Of a stretch of 64,000 nt of DNA, positions 16,792 to 25,309 are shown in pieces. The stretch lies in the NCBI GenBank assembly GCA_045612845.1, contig JAZKZV010000017.1:62001-126000 (forward strand), read 5' to 3'. Both the position numbers and the translations under genes were made by a program. Source of the DNA: Ornithomonoglobus_A sp045612845. Lineage in GTDB: Bacteria; Bacillota; Clostridia; UBA1381. The notes under the pieces are model-generated. The model had not been told where the DNA came from and did no database searches. It saw nothing but the letters and a program-made list of their open reading frames with translations. Position 1 is the stretch's first letter, and each line of letters opens with the position of its first letter.

Positions 16792-16894
16792 AGTTTGAAA
16801 GAAAATTGTTCAAATTGTGCATTCGCACGATTGACGCGTATTTTTTATACGCAAATAAGGGCGAATGTGCAAGGTGGGCAATTTTACTCAAACT
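16792..16894 (-). repeat. ~102-nt palindromic intergenic element, copy 2
   Basis: Arms AGTTTGA and TCAAACT pair; copies 1 and 3 have GTCTGA/TCAGAC, so the change is compensated in both arms. The AAAATTG/CAATTTT segment is unchanged. The inner stem is replaced by TTGTGCATTCGC with GCGAATGTGCAA, and the tip is GCGTAtttttTACGC-like. It abuts the stop codon of the metallophosphoesterase gene (16894). Confidence 0.8.
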
Positions 16895-17589
16895 TACAGT
16901 ATTTTATATGGCATAAATTCTAAATAATCTGCTGCAATCAGCTTGTATTCCACTCCGTTTACAGTTTCGTTTACCGCATTAAGCTGCGAGGCATGGTGGA
17001 GGTGTCCGTAAAAACACTTTGATACACCATACTCCTTCATTATCTGACGGAATTTATTATCGCCCTTTTGCGCGCTGATAGGTGGATAGTGCGAAAATAC
17101 AAAAATATCATCACATTCACCTATTTTCTGCAGAGATAATTCGAGTCTTATACATTCACGCTCGAATAGTTTTTTGTCTTCTTCGTTAAAATTATCCCAT
17201 TGCGGATGCTTCCATCCTCTTGTACCGCAAAGAGCAATGTTTTGATACATATAATGATTATTCTGTAAAAATTCAATACTGTCAAAACCATTCTCTTTAG
17301 TGAACTTTTGCATTTTGCTCATTGTAGTCCACCAATAGTCGTGATTTCCCTTTGAGATAATTTTTTTACCGTTAAGGCTATGTAAAAACTCAAAATCTTT
17401 TTTTGCTTCATCAAGATACGTCGCCCACGAAAAATCTCCAACAATCATGGTAACATCATCTTTTTTTACAACACTCTGCCAATTTTGCTTTAGCCTTTCT
17501 ACGTAGTTCTCCCATCTGCTGCCGAAAATATCCATTGGCTTATCTATGCCAAGAGGCAGATGTAAATCTGCTATAACATATAATGCCAA
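16894..17589 (-). CDS. Calcineurin-like metallophosphoesterase
   Basis: The 231-aa protein starts with ADLHLPLG (DxH), then MIVGDFSW (GD), SKGNHDYWW (GNHD), VFSHYPP and CFYGHLHHA (GHLH), i.e. the complete dimetal site. Translation starts at TTG (17589), preceded by AAGGAGTGG at proper spacing. It is a cytoplasmic phosphoesterase of unknown substrate; its family members often occur near prmA in Clostridia. It is 15 nt downstream of prmA, so dnaG-rpoD-prmA-this gene may be one long transcript, with repeat copy 2 immediately following the stop. Confidence 0.85.
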   Translation of the reverse strand: MALYVIADLHLPLGIDKPMDIFGSRWENYVERLKQNWQSVVKKDDVTMIVGDFSWATYLDEAKKDFEFLHSLNGKKIISKGNHDYWWTTMSKMQKFTKENGFDSIEFLQNNHYMYQNIALCGTRGWKHPQWDNFNEEDKKLFERECIRLELSLQKIGECDDIFVFSHYPPISAQKGDNKFRQIMKEYGVSKCFYGHLHHASQLNAVNETVNGVEYKLIAADYLEFMPYKIL

Positions 17590-17604
17590 ACAAAGCCACT
17601 CCTT

Positions 17605-18567
17605 TTATTTACAAACAATACAAACCCAATCCTTGCGCTTGTGAGTTTCGCATATATTAAAACCTGCCTCTAAAAGAGCTTCCTTTACCTCATCCTCACG
17701 TTCTTCTATAATACCTGATGTTATAAACACACCGTTATCCTTTAAGAATTCCTTTGCCTTATGTGCTAAACCTATTATTACATCTGCAACAATATTTGCA
17801 ACAACCACATCATACTTGCTACAGATTTTTTTGTTTAGTTCATCATCGGTAAGTACATTTCCCGCATAAACTTTATATGTGCTTATATCCACTCCGTTAC
17901 GTTTTGCATTGTCATATGCAGTGTCTACTGCATTAGGGTCTATATCTACCGCAACTGCCTCACCCGCTCCAAGCATAAGTGATATTACAGACAGTATTCC
18001 GCTGCCGCAACCCAAATCGAGCACCTTATCACCATTCTTTACAGTTTTTTCCAAGCTTTCAAGACAAAGCTGTGTTGTATGGTGAGAGCCTGTTCCAAAA
18101 CTCATTCCCGGATTTATGTCGAACACTATTCTATCAGTTGCTTTATTAAGTTCTTCCCACTCAGGCTTTATAAGAAGTCTTTTCCCTATTTCGATTGGGT
18201 GAAAATACTTCTTCCAGTTGTTTGACCAGTCCTCTTCGCTCATATTTTCTATCTCTATTTCGAGTCTGCCAAATTGCTGCTCACTATCGAGCCCCTTTAG
18301 TTCGAGCATAGAGGTTTTTATCTGCGCAAGCATTTCTGCACCGTCAACATCGTTTGGCACATATACACTTATATTGGTTTCGCCCTCTTTTTCGCGGATT
18401 AAGTCCTCATCAACATAGTCCCAATATTGTTTGTTTTCCTCTAAAAAGTCTTTAAAGTCCTTTTCGTCCTGAATTTCTATACCGGTAATTCCTAATTGGT
18501 AGAGCCTACCGCATACAGCTTCTATTCCTTCTGACGTTGTAAAGACTATTACTTTTATCCAATCCAT
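17605..18567 (-). CDS. prmA: Ribosomal protein L11 methyltransferase
   Basis: The 320-aa SAM-dependent methyltransferase that trimethylates ribosomal protein L11. The N-terminal substrate-recognition domain (to ~130) is followed by the catalytic domain with FDINPGMSFGTGSHHTT, LDLGCGSGILS (SAM-binding motif I), AVDIDPNAV and VVANIVADVI. Length is as expected. It is 15 nt downstream of rpoD on the same strand and is likely part of the replication/transcription initiation operon. Nothing unusual is seen. Confidence 0.94.
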   Translation of the reverse strand: MDWIKVIVFTTSEGIEAVCGRLYQLGITGIEIQDEKDFKDFLEENKQYWDYVDEDLIREKEGETNISVYVPNDVDGAEMLAQIKTSMLELKGLDSEQQFGRLEIEIENMSEEDWSNNWKKYFHPIEIGKRLLIKPEWEELNKATDRIVFDINPGMSFGTGSHHTTQLCLESLEKTVKNGDKVLDLGCGSGILSVISLMLGAGEAVAVDIDPNAVDTAYDNAKRNGVDISTYKVYAGNVLTDDELNKKICSKYDVVVANIVADVIIGLAHKAKEFLKDNGVFITSGIIEEREDEVKEALLEAGFNICETHKRKDWVCIVCK

Positions 18568-18582
18568 TTTTTATCCTCTCAA

Positions 18583-19731
18583 TTAGTCAAGAAAATCTCT
18601 TAGTTTTTTAGAACGACTTGGGTGTCTTAGCTTTCTTAATGCTTTTGCCTCTATCTGACGTATTCTTTCTCTGGTTACATCAAATTCCTTGCCCACTTCC
18701 TCAAGTGTTCTTTGTCTTCCGTCCTCAAGACCAAAACGAAGACTTAAAACCTTTGCCTCTCTTGGTGTAAGTGTTCTTAATACTTCGCCAAGCTGCTCCT
18801 TTAACAAGACAAAGCTTGCCGCCTCAGACGGTGCCGGTGCATCATCATCAGGAATAAAATCACCCAGATGACTGTCTTCTTCTTCGCCTATAGGTGTTTC
18901 TAACGAAACAGGTTCCTGAGATATTTTTGAGATTTCTCTTACCTTTTCGACAGACATATTAAGTCCCTCTGATAATTCCTCAGGGGTAGGCTCTCTGCCA
19001 AGCTCCTGTACTAACTGACGTGATACCCTTACAAGTTTATTTATTGTTTCTACCATATGAACGGGTATTCTTATTGTTCTTGCCTGGTCTGCAATAGCAC
19101 GTGTTATGGCTTGTCTTATCCACCATGTTGCGTATGTTGAGAATTTATAGCCTTTAGTATAATCAAATTTATCAACTGCCCTTATAAGTCCAAGATTACC
19201 CTCCTGAATAAGGTCTAAGAACATCATACCTCTGCCGACGTATCTTTTTGCTATACTTACAACAAGACGTAAATTTGCCTCTGCAAGGCGTTTTTTAGCA
19301 TCCTCATCACCATCAGCCATTTTCTTTGCCAGTTCTGTTTCTTCATCAGCGCTCAACAAATCAACCTTACCTATTTCCTTTAAGTACATCTTTACATGGT
19401 CGTCTATACTTATTCCCTCCGGAACAGAAAGGTCTTCGAGCTCTTCTTTGGTGATTTCATCATCACCCATCTCCTCAAGCTCTTTTTCCATATCCTCTTC
19501 GGTAAGCTCAATCTTGTTTTGTTCAATCTCGTCTAAGAAAATTTCGACTTCATCAGGGCTTACTTCTACACTCGAAAGTTCCGCAATTACCTCTTTATAG
19601 CTAAGCATTCCGTTCTTCTTACCTTTTTCGAGAAGCGATTTTTTTATTTTTTCTTTTTTTTCAGAACCCTCTGTATTTTGTTCATTTTCCTGGTTTTCCA
19701 TCTCTTCGATTTTGTTCTTATTCTCGTCCAT
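18583..19731 (-). CDS. rpoD: RNA polymerase primary sigma factor
   Basis: The 382-aa housekeeping sigma-70 factor (SigA). Domains are an acidic N-terminal region 1.1 (~1-105), region 1.2 (DDHVKMYLKEIG), regions 2.1-2.4 (LRLVVSIAKRYVGRGMMFLDLIQEGNLG, shown here only as the core LDLIQEGNLGL, then YATWWIRQA), region 3 (HMVETINKL) and region 4 (LTPREAKVLSLRFGLEDG, RERIRQIEAKALRKLR). The many TTGACA-N17-TATAAT promoters in this window match its expected specificity. It follows dnaG by 34 nt, the classical macromolecular-synthesis arrangement in Firmicutes. Confidence 0.97.
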   Translation of the reverse strand: MDENKNKIEEMENQENEQNTEGSEKKEKIKKSLLEKGKKNGMLSYKEVIAELSSVEVSPDEVEIFLDEIEQNKIELTEEDMEKELEEMGDDEITKEELEDLSVPEGISIDDHVKMYLKEIGKVDLLSADEETELAKKMADGDEDAKKRLAEANLRLVVSIAKRYVGRGMMFLDLIQEGNLGLIRAVDKFDYTKGYKFSTYATWWIRQAITRAIADQARTIRIPVHMVETINKLVRVSRQLVQELGREPTPEELSEGLNMSVEKVREISKISQEPVSLETPIGEEEDSHLGDFIPDDDAPAPSEAASFVLLKEQLGEVLRTLTPREAKVLSLRFGLEDGRQRTLEEVGKEFDVTRERIRQIEAKALRKLRHPSRSKKLRDFLD

Positions 19732-19765
19732 ACTAAATACCCTTTCTTTTTTGTATATTTATCTT

Positions 19766-21553
19766 TTACTGTTTATTTTCCATGATTGTTCTCTTTTTTA
19801 TAAGTTCATTAAGTCTTACAGGGTCAGTTTCGTTATTTATCTGCAAAATTACCCTTTCAAGCTCCATACTCCAGATAAGTTCATTAAGAGCCTCTTCATC
19901 AGCATCATATATTTCCATATTATAAAATACTGCAGTTATTTCCCTTATTGCATCATCGTCTCCTGAAAACTCGTTTAGGAGCATAGACTCTTCGGGGATA
20001 CCGTCATCCTTTTCGTAGCAGTCATATATGGCTTTTGCCAGTCTTCTGTACGAGGCGGTAGCATATTCATCAACCTTTATTTTATCTTTTACTCTGAGAT
20101 ATAATTTTTTTGATGATACAATAAGACCAAGAATACGCTTTTGACATTCTATAAGCTTTTGAGAAACCAGCTCTTTAGAATTATCGGTATTTATGTCGCG
20201 TTTTATACTGTTTTTTGGCTTTAAATCGTTATATTTTGCACTGCCGGGTGATATTTTTTTGCGATATTCACTATATATAGCATCTTTTGAAATATCCATT
20301 TCCTCTGCTATCTTTTTTATGTATGCGTCAACCTCAACTGCGTCCTTTACAGTTACTAAAATATCCGACACTGCACTCACAAAACGGATTTTTCCGTCGG
20401 TTGTGTTTGTATCAAATTCGCTTTTTATAAGTGATATTTTAAATTCCGTTGATGGCAGGGCATTTTTTATAGCACTCTTAAAGCTTGCCGCACCATACGT
20501 TTTTATATATTCATCGGGGTCTTTTGCATCCCTAAGCTTTATTACTCTCGCTCTTCCGCCCGCGGCAGTTATTATGTCTATTGCCTTTAGTGCGGCTTTT
20601 TTACCCGCCTCATCACTATCATAGCATATAACAATTTCTTTTGCATATCTTAACATAAGCTTTGCCTGATTTTCTGTTATGGCTGTACCCAATGTGGCAA
20701 CAGTATTTATTATTCCCGCCTGATACACGGATATTACATCCATGTATCCCTCACATAGCATAAGCTCTGTTGATTTTGCATTTTTTGCCAGATTAAGCGA
20801 GAAAAGATTTCGTCCCTTATCAAATAAAGGTGTGTCGGATGAATTTAAGTATTTTGGTATTTTATATCCGTTTATTTCCTTTTGGTTGTGCATTATTCTT
20901 CCGCCAAAGCCTATTATATTACCCCGTACATCTATTATAGGGAACATTACCCTGTCGCGGAACTTGTCCACAACCACACCTTTTCGTTCAACTGCGAGGC
21001 TTGCCATAATCATTTGCTCAGTTGTGTAGCCCTGAGCCTTTAAATGCTCTACCAATGCAGTCTTTGTGCCGGGAGCATAGCCTAACCCAAATTTTATTAT
21101 TGTCTGCGGACTGATTTTTCTTTGAAGAAAATACCTTCTTGCCTCTTCACCGACTTTTTCGTCTTTTAGCTTTTCATAGAAAAACCTTGCAGCAATTTTA
21201 TTCATTGCGATTATGGTTTTTCTTACGGAGTGAGTTTTATCGTCGTACGCGTCATCATCACTTATATCGATGCCTACTTTTTCTGCCATAAGCTTTATTG
21301 CCTCTATAAAATCGAGGTTCTCGCATCTCATCACAAACTGCGGAAGATTGCCGCTTGCACCGCAACCAAAACAGTGGAAAAGCTGTTTCTCGCGATTTAC
21401 GTGGAATGACGGTGTCTTTTCGTTATGGAACGGACACAGACCCATATAGTCGCGTCCCGCCTTTTTTAATGTACTGTAGCGCGATACATAATCCACTATA
21501 TCATTTTGCATGCAAACTTCTGTTATGAGCTCGTCAGTTATTCTGCGTGCCAA
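19766..21553 (-). CDS. dnaG: DNA primase
   Basis: The 595-aa primase synthesises RNA primers at the replication fork. An N-terminal CHC2 zinc domain (CPFHNEKTPSFH.. FHCFGCG) is followed by the TOPRIM core (LCEGYMDVI and ICYDSDEAGKKAA) and a divergent C-terminal helicase-interaction domain from ~440. Translation starts at TTG (21553) behind GGGGAGGTGA, which fits a modestly translated protein. It is the first gene of the dnaG-rpoD-prmA run. A 338-nt gene-free stretch upstream holds a REP-like repeat and the groEL terminator. Confidence 0.97.
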   Translation of the reverse strand: MARRITDELITEVCMQNDIVDYVSRYSTLKKAGRDYMGLCPFHNEKTPSFHVNREKQLFHCFGCGASGNLPQFVMRCENLDFIEAIKLMAEKVGIDISDDDAYDDKTHSVRKTIIAMNKIAARFFYEKLKDEKVGEEARRYFLQRKISPQTIIKFGLGYAPGTKTALVEHLKAQGYTTEQMIMASLAVERKGVVVDKFRDRVMFPIIDVRGNIIGFGGRIMHNQKEINGYKIPKYLNSSDTPLFDKGRNLFSLNLAKNAKSTELMLCEGYMDVISVYQAGIINTVATLGTAITENQAKLMLRYAKEIVICYDSDEAGKKAALKAIDIITAAGGRARVIKLRDAKDPDEYIKTYGAASFKSAIKNALPSTEFKISLIKSEFDTNTTDGKIRFVSAVSDILVTVKDAVEVDAYIKKIAEEMDISKDAIYSEYRKKISPGSAKYNDLKPKNSIKRDINTDNSKELVSQKLIECQKRILGLIVSSKKLYLRVKDKIKVDEYATASYRRLAKAIYDCYEKDDGIPEESMLLNEFSGDDDAIREITAVFYNMEIYDADEEALNELIWSMELERVILQINNETDPVRLNELIKKRTIMENKQ

Positions 21554-21758
21554 TATAAACTCACCTCCCCAATAAAATTCTTCTACTATATAATACGATT
21601 ATTCTCTCCCCAATTCCTTTTTTATTCACAAATTTTTTATAATTACACTTTTTTACTAAAAATATGATAAAAAACGACGGTGTTTTCGAGAAATTACAAT
21701 GAAATATATTAAAACAGAGAGGGCTGTCTGGGTTAATTTGATATTGCGTGTTTACATT

Positions 21759-21785
21759 GTAGGGGACGGCGTCCTCGTCGTCCCG
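21759..21785 (+). repeat. REP-like 27-bp palindromic repeat, copy 2
   Basis: This reads GTAGGGGACGGCG then TCCTCGTCGTCCCG, 26 of 27 bases identical to the minus-strand copy at 4490-4516, and ATT precedes GTAG in both. It is an isolated GC-rich island between groEL and dnaG. Nothing else except the adjacent groEL terminator was found in the 21554-21891 gap. Confidence 0.65.
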
Positions 21786-21808
21786 CTTGGATATAGTTTA
21801 AGAGCATA

Positions 21809-21847
21809 AAAATAAGAAAATCTGCACTTTGCAGATTTTCTTATTTT
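21809..21847 (-). terminator. groESL terminator
   Basis: AAAATAAGAAAATCTGCA and TGCAGATTTTCTTATTTT form a perfect 18-bp stem with a CTT loop, about 45 nt after the groEL stop codon. Confidence 0.85.
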
Positions 21848-21891
21848 ATAATTTAATGTAATTACTATATAACATTTAAACGGTCTGCCTA

Positions 21892-23520
21892 TTAGTACAT
21901 TCCGCCCATTGCTGATGGATCCATTGCAGGTGCCGCTGCCGGTGGCTCAGGCTTATCTGCAACAAGACTCTCTGTTGTAAGCACCATTGATGCTACAGAT
22001 GCAGCATTTTGAAGTGCACTTCTTGTAACCTTAACAGGGTCTACTATACCATTCTCGAGCATATCAACATACTCTTCCTTAAGAGCATTAAAGCCTACTC
22101 CTGCCTTATGGCTCTTTACCTTGTCAACAATCACACTGCCCTCAAGACCTGCATTCTTCGCAATCTGCCAGCATGGCTCTTCGAGTGCTTTAATAACAAT
22201 CTGTACGCCTGTTTTTTCGTCGCCCTCTGTTGTTTTTAATAATTCCTCAACTGCACCTATTACATCAATATAGCTTGTGCCGCCGCCTGCAATTATACCC
22301 TCTTCAACAGCTGCCTTTGTAGCTGCAAGAGCGTCTTCTATTCTTAGCTTCATTTCTTTCATTTCTGTTTCTGTTGCTGCACCAACCTTGATTACTGCAA
22401 CACCGCCCGCAAGCTTTGCAAGTCTTTCCTGAAGCTTTTCCTTATCAAACTCAGAAGTTGATGCTGCAATAGAATTCTTTATTACGTTTATTCTTGCAGC
22501 TATTTGGTCCTTTGAGCCTGCACCGTCAACTATTACGGTATTCTCTTTCATAATCTTAACCTGTCTTGCACGGCCAAGCTGTGTTATTTGTGTATCTTTA
22601 AGGTCAAGACCAACCTCTTCTGATATTACCTCACCGCCTGTAAGGATTGCAATATCTTGAAGCATTTCCTTACGTCTGTCGCCAAAGCCCGGAGCTTTTA
22701 CAGGTACGCATGTGAATGTACCTCTTAATTTGTTTACGATAAGAGTTGATAAAGCCTCACCCTCAACATCCTCAGCAATAATTACCATCTTTTTACCTGC
22801 CTGAACAAGCTGCTCCAACAACGGTAATATTTCCTGTATGTTAGAAATCTTTTTATCTGTTATAAGAATGTACGCATCATCAATAACCGCTTCCATTTTA
22901 TCTGTATCAGTTACCATATAAGGTGTTATATAACCTCTGTCGAACTGCATACCCTCAACAGTTTCTGAATATGTTTCTGCTGTTTTTGACTCTTCTATTG
23001 TAATAACCCCGTCAGCTGTTACCTTTTCCATTGCATCTGCAATTAACGCGCCAACCTCTTCGTTTGCAGCACTGACTGATGCAACTCTTGCAATATCCTC
23101 TTTACCCGAAACCTTTCTTGCAGAAGATAAAAGATTTTTAACTGCAACGTCAACTGCCTTTTGAATACCCTTTCTTACAATCATCGGGTTTGCACCTGCA
23201 GCAACGTTCTTTAATCCTTCTCTTACAAGTGCTTGCGCAAGAAGTGTTGCAGTTGTTGTACCATCACCGGCAACATCATTTGTTTTTGTTGCAACCTCCT
23301 TAACAAGCTGTGCACCCATATTTTCGAATGCATCGTCAAGCTCAATTTCTTTTGCTATTGTAACACCGTCATTTGTAATTAGCGGAGCACCGAACTTCTT
23401 ATCTAAAACAACATTTCTTCCCTTTGGTCCCAATGTAATCTTAACTGTATCCGCTAATTGATTTATACCATTTTCAAGAGCGTGTCTCGCCTCTTGACCA
23501 TATTTAATTTGTTTAGCCAT
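21892..23520 (-). CDS. groEL: Chaperonin GroEL
   Basis: The 542-aa Cpn60 forms the double-ring ATP-dependent folding chamber. Visible are KFGAPLITNDGVTIAKEI, the ATP site GDGTTTATLLAQ, VEGMQFDRGYITPYM, GGTSYIDV and the short C-tail rich in Ala/Pro ending MDPSAMGGMY (the GGM-type tail is abbreviated). Length is normal. It is second in the CIRCE-controlled groES-groEL operon, 34 nt after groES, and ends at a strong terminator. Confidence 0.98.
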   Translation of the reverse strand: MAKQIKYGQEARHALENGINQLADTVKITLGPKGRNVVLDKKFGAPLITNDGVTIAKEIELDDAFENMGAQLVKEVATKTNDVAGDGTTTATLLAQALVREGLKNVAAGANPMIVRKGIQKAVDVAVKNLLSSARKVSGKEDIARVASVSAANEEVGALIADAMEKVTADGVITIEESKTAETYSETVEGMQFDRGYITPYMVTDTDKMEAVIDDAYILITDKKISNIQEILPLLEQLVQAGKKMVIIAEDVEGEALSTLIVNKLRGTFTCVPVKAPGFGDRRKEMLQDIAILTGGEVISEEVGLDLKDTQITQLGRARQVKIMKENTVIVDGAGSKDQIAARINVIKNSIAASTSEFDKEKLQERLAKLAGGVAVIKVGAATETEMKEMKLRIEDALAATKAAVEEGIIAGGGTSYIDVIGAVEELLKTTEGDEKTGVQIVIKALEEPCWQIAKNAGLEGSVIVDKVKSHKAGVGFNALKEEYVDMLENGIVDPVKVTRSALQNAASVASMVLTTESLVADKPEPPAAAPAMDPSAMGGMY

Positions 23521-23554
23521 TATAAAACCCTCTTTTCTTTATTTTTATATAGCA

Positions 23555-23830
23555 TCAGTCAGTAACTTTTGCCAAAATATCTGATTGCTTTAAGATTGTG
23601 TATTCTTCATTATCAAGCTTAACCTCTGTGCCTGCATATTTAGAAATAAGCACCTTATCACCCACTGCAACTTCCATAACTACATCCTTGTCGCCGGGGC
23701 CTACTGCTACAACTTGTGCAACCTGTGGCTTTTCCTGCGCTTTTGCAGTTAAAATGATACCGCTTTTTGTTGTTTCCTCTGCTTCGAGCATTTTTATAAC
23801 AACTCTGTCTGCCAATGGTTTTATGGTCAT
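23555..23830 (-). CDS. groES: Co-chaperonin GroES
   Basis: The 91-aa Cpn10 caps the GroEL ring. It starts MTIKPLADRVVIKMLE and has the mobile loop around AEETTKSGIIL plus the GPGDKDV and VLISKYAGTEVKL blocks. GGGAGGTAAC gives a strong ribosome site. It is the first gene of the heat-shock operon, with a CIRCE operator about 40 nt upstream of the start codon. Confidence 0.98.
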   Translation of the reverse strand: MTIKPLADRVVIKMLEAEETTKSGIILTAKAQEKPQVAQVVAVGPGDKDVVMEVAVGDKVLISKYAGTEVKLDNEEYTILKQSDILAKVTD

Positions 23831-23869
23831 AATTTGTTACCTCCCAAAAATCTACTAAATATTACGTTT

Positions 23870-23896
23870 TTAGCACTCTCTTCATTAGATTGCTAA
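23870..23896 (-). promoter_or_regulatory. CIRCE operator (HrcA site)
   Basis: TTAGCACTC, a 9-nt spacer, then GATTGCTAA. The consensus second arm is GAGTGCTAA, so one base differs. It lies upstream of groES as expected for HrcA repression of chaperonin genes. An AT-rich -10-like TAATAT is nearby, but the -35 is unclear. Confidence 0.9.
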
Positions 23897-24044
23897 CAAT
23901 AGATATTATGGTACTTTTTAGTAAAATAAGCAAATGTGCACAATGTTTGTTTTTAAGGGTTTTAATTTATTTATCTTTTATTTTCTTTAATTTTCTTCCA
24001 TTTTCTCCAAAATGCGAATTTAACAAAATGTTAATATTTGCATA

Positions 24045-24413
24045 TCAGCTCGAAAAGTTCTCAATCAGTGCACGTGCTTCATCTATGTTTTCGCATTCTA
24101 TGCCCTCTTTTAATTGTTCAATATCATTTTTAGGGAACATGCTCACACTTATATTAACACTGTATATCATCTCTTCACCGTCTTGTGTTATTCTTAAAAG
24201 ACTAAGCTCATCATCATTAAGTCTTACTGCATATTGCAGCTTTTCTGTTATTGTTGCCGGCATAGATACATCCATGAGTTCATTTTTTGATACCGCTCTT
24301 GAAATAACTGGCTTTGGAGTTCGGAGTGTACCCACAAAAAAACCTGCACCAAAAAATACAAACACAAGCAATACATATGCTAAAACCATTATTATATTAC
24401 TCTTTTTTTCCAT
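24045..24413 (-). CDS. BofC C-terminal-domain-like membrane-anchored protein
   Basis: A 122-aa protein with an N-terminal helix (~7-27, LAYVLLVFVFFGAGFFVG) and an external domain. The end (DDELSLLRI, then YSVNISVSMFPKNDIEQL, KEGIECENIDEARALIE) resembles the BofC C-terminal domain pattern in which a strand pair is followed by LP-x-D-x-x-x-L-x-x-GI and a Leu/Glu-rich helix. In Bacillus BofC restrains the SpoIVB sporulation protease in the forespore intermembrane space. It directly follows the Spo0A-like gene. Family call by pattern only, moderate confidence. Confidence 0.55.
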   Translation of the reverse strand: MEKKSNIIMVLAYVLLVFVFFGAGFFVGTLRTPKPVISRAVSKNELMDVSMPATITEKLQYAVRLNDDELSLLRITQDGEEMIYSVNISVSMFPKNDIEQLKEGIECENIDEARALIENFSS

Positions 24414-24482
24414 AATAGCCTCCAGTTTTTTTAATATTTGCCATTATTTCCAAAAAAGAATCAATTTATACATTTGTACCCT

Positions 24483-25016
24483 CTACATTACATTTAATGA
24501 TAATCTTATTTTATCTGAAACTGTTGCTATAAATTCCGAGTTTGTGGGGCGCGGATTATTAAGGTTACTGTATCCGAATACCGACTCTATATTACAGCTT
24601 TTACCCCTCACCCAAGCAGTCTCAACTGCATGACGTATTGCCCTTTCTACCCTGTCGGAAGTTGTGTTAAAAACCTTTGCAATCTCAGGGTACAACTGCT
24701 TTGTTATAAAATCAAGCGTGGTTATATCCGTAACACTCATTATAATTGCCTTTCTTAAATATTGGTAACCCTTTATATGCGGCGGCACACCAATATTGCG
24801 CAAATTTTCGCTTACAATAACTTCGAGATTTTTGTCAGTATTTTTTGTAATTGATTTTGCGCTTGCATTTTGGGGCTGAGGTTTTATTATGTAACTGTCC
24901 TCGCCATATTTAAATGTAAATGTTTGCGCACCACTGGCGCCCGAAAAGAATTCCTTTAGTGACATTACAGTATTGTTGTCATAATCCGCAATAAGAATTG
25001 ATAATTGATTTGACAT
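24483..25016 (-). CDS. Spo0A-like DNA-binding protein with truncated receiver
   Basis: The 177-aa protein has a C-terminal half (~62-177) closely matching the Spo0A effector domain: IGVPPHIKGYQYLRKAI, ITKQLYPEIAKVFNTT, DRVERAIRHAVETAW (recognition helix region) and NPRPTNSEFIA. Full Spo0A is ~267 aa. Here the receiver is reduced to a first strand and helix (LSILIADYDNNTVMSLKEF) joined to a piece resembling its last strand (DSYIIKPQPQ), so the phospho-accepting Asp region is absent. I see no frameshift and GGAGG precedes the ATG, so it looks like an intact short gene. It may act without phosphorelay input or be a relic of sporulation. The BofC-like gene follows. Confidence 0.88.
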   Translation of the reverse strand: MSNQLSILIADYDNNTVMSLKEFFSGASGAQTFTFKYGEDSYIIKPQPQNASAKSITKNTDKNLEVIVSENLRNIGVPPHIKGYQYLRKAIIMSVTDITTLDFITKQLYPEIAKVFNTTSDRVERAIRHAVETAWVRGKSCNIESVFGYSNLNNPRPTNSEFIATVSDKIRLSLNVM

Positions 25017-25261
25017 TTATATTTCCTCCCTTTTTAAGTTAATGATATAATATAAGATAATTTTACATTTTTCAATATGTTTTTCTCTTTTTCGGCACCT
25101 TTATATTTTTAGTGTCGAAAAAGAAGCTTTTTAGTATTATTTAAGAACATTATTTTTCCTTTTGTCTAAAAAAAGTTACACAAAAAGCAGGCTTTATTAC
25201 ACATCTGTAAAAAAAATGTGCTTTTGCTTTTCATCATTTTTACGGTTTTGTGAAAGATGAA

Positions 25262-25295
25262 CACAAAAAAAGACGAAACACGTCAGAATGTTTCG
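25262..25295 (-). terminator. Terminator of DUF421-DUF4363 unit
   Basis: On the minus strand CGAAAC, a 10-nt loop and GTTTCG are followed by TCTTTTTTT, a classic intrinsic terminator about 15 nt after the DUF4363 stop. The rest of the 25017-25261 gap is AT-rich with no feature seen. Confidence 0.75.
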
Positions 25296-25309
25296 CTTAT
25301 TGAATGGTT

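Noticed and set aside
23890..24633. 247-codon plus-strand open frame opposite the BofC-like and Spo0A-like genes
   Set aside because: It is the antisense shadow of two well-supported genes with good ribosome sites; hydrophobic low-complexity translation.
25017..25261. Possible regulatory RNA between Spo0A-like and DUF4363 genes
   Set aside because: AT-rich with only the DUF4363 terminator at its end; no stable conserved fold or promoter recognised.
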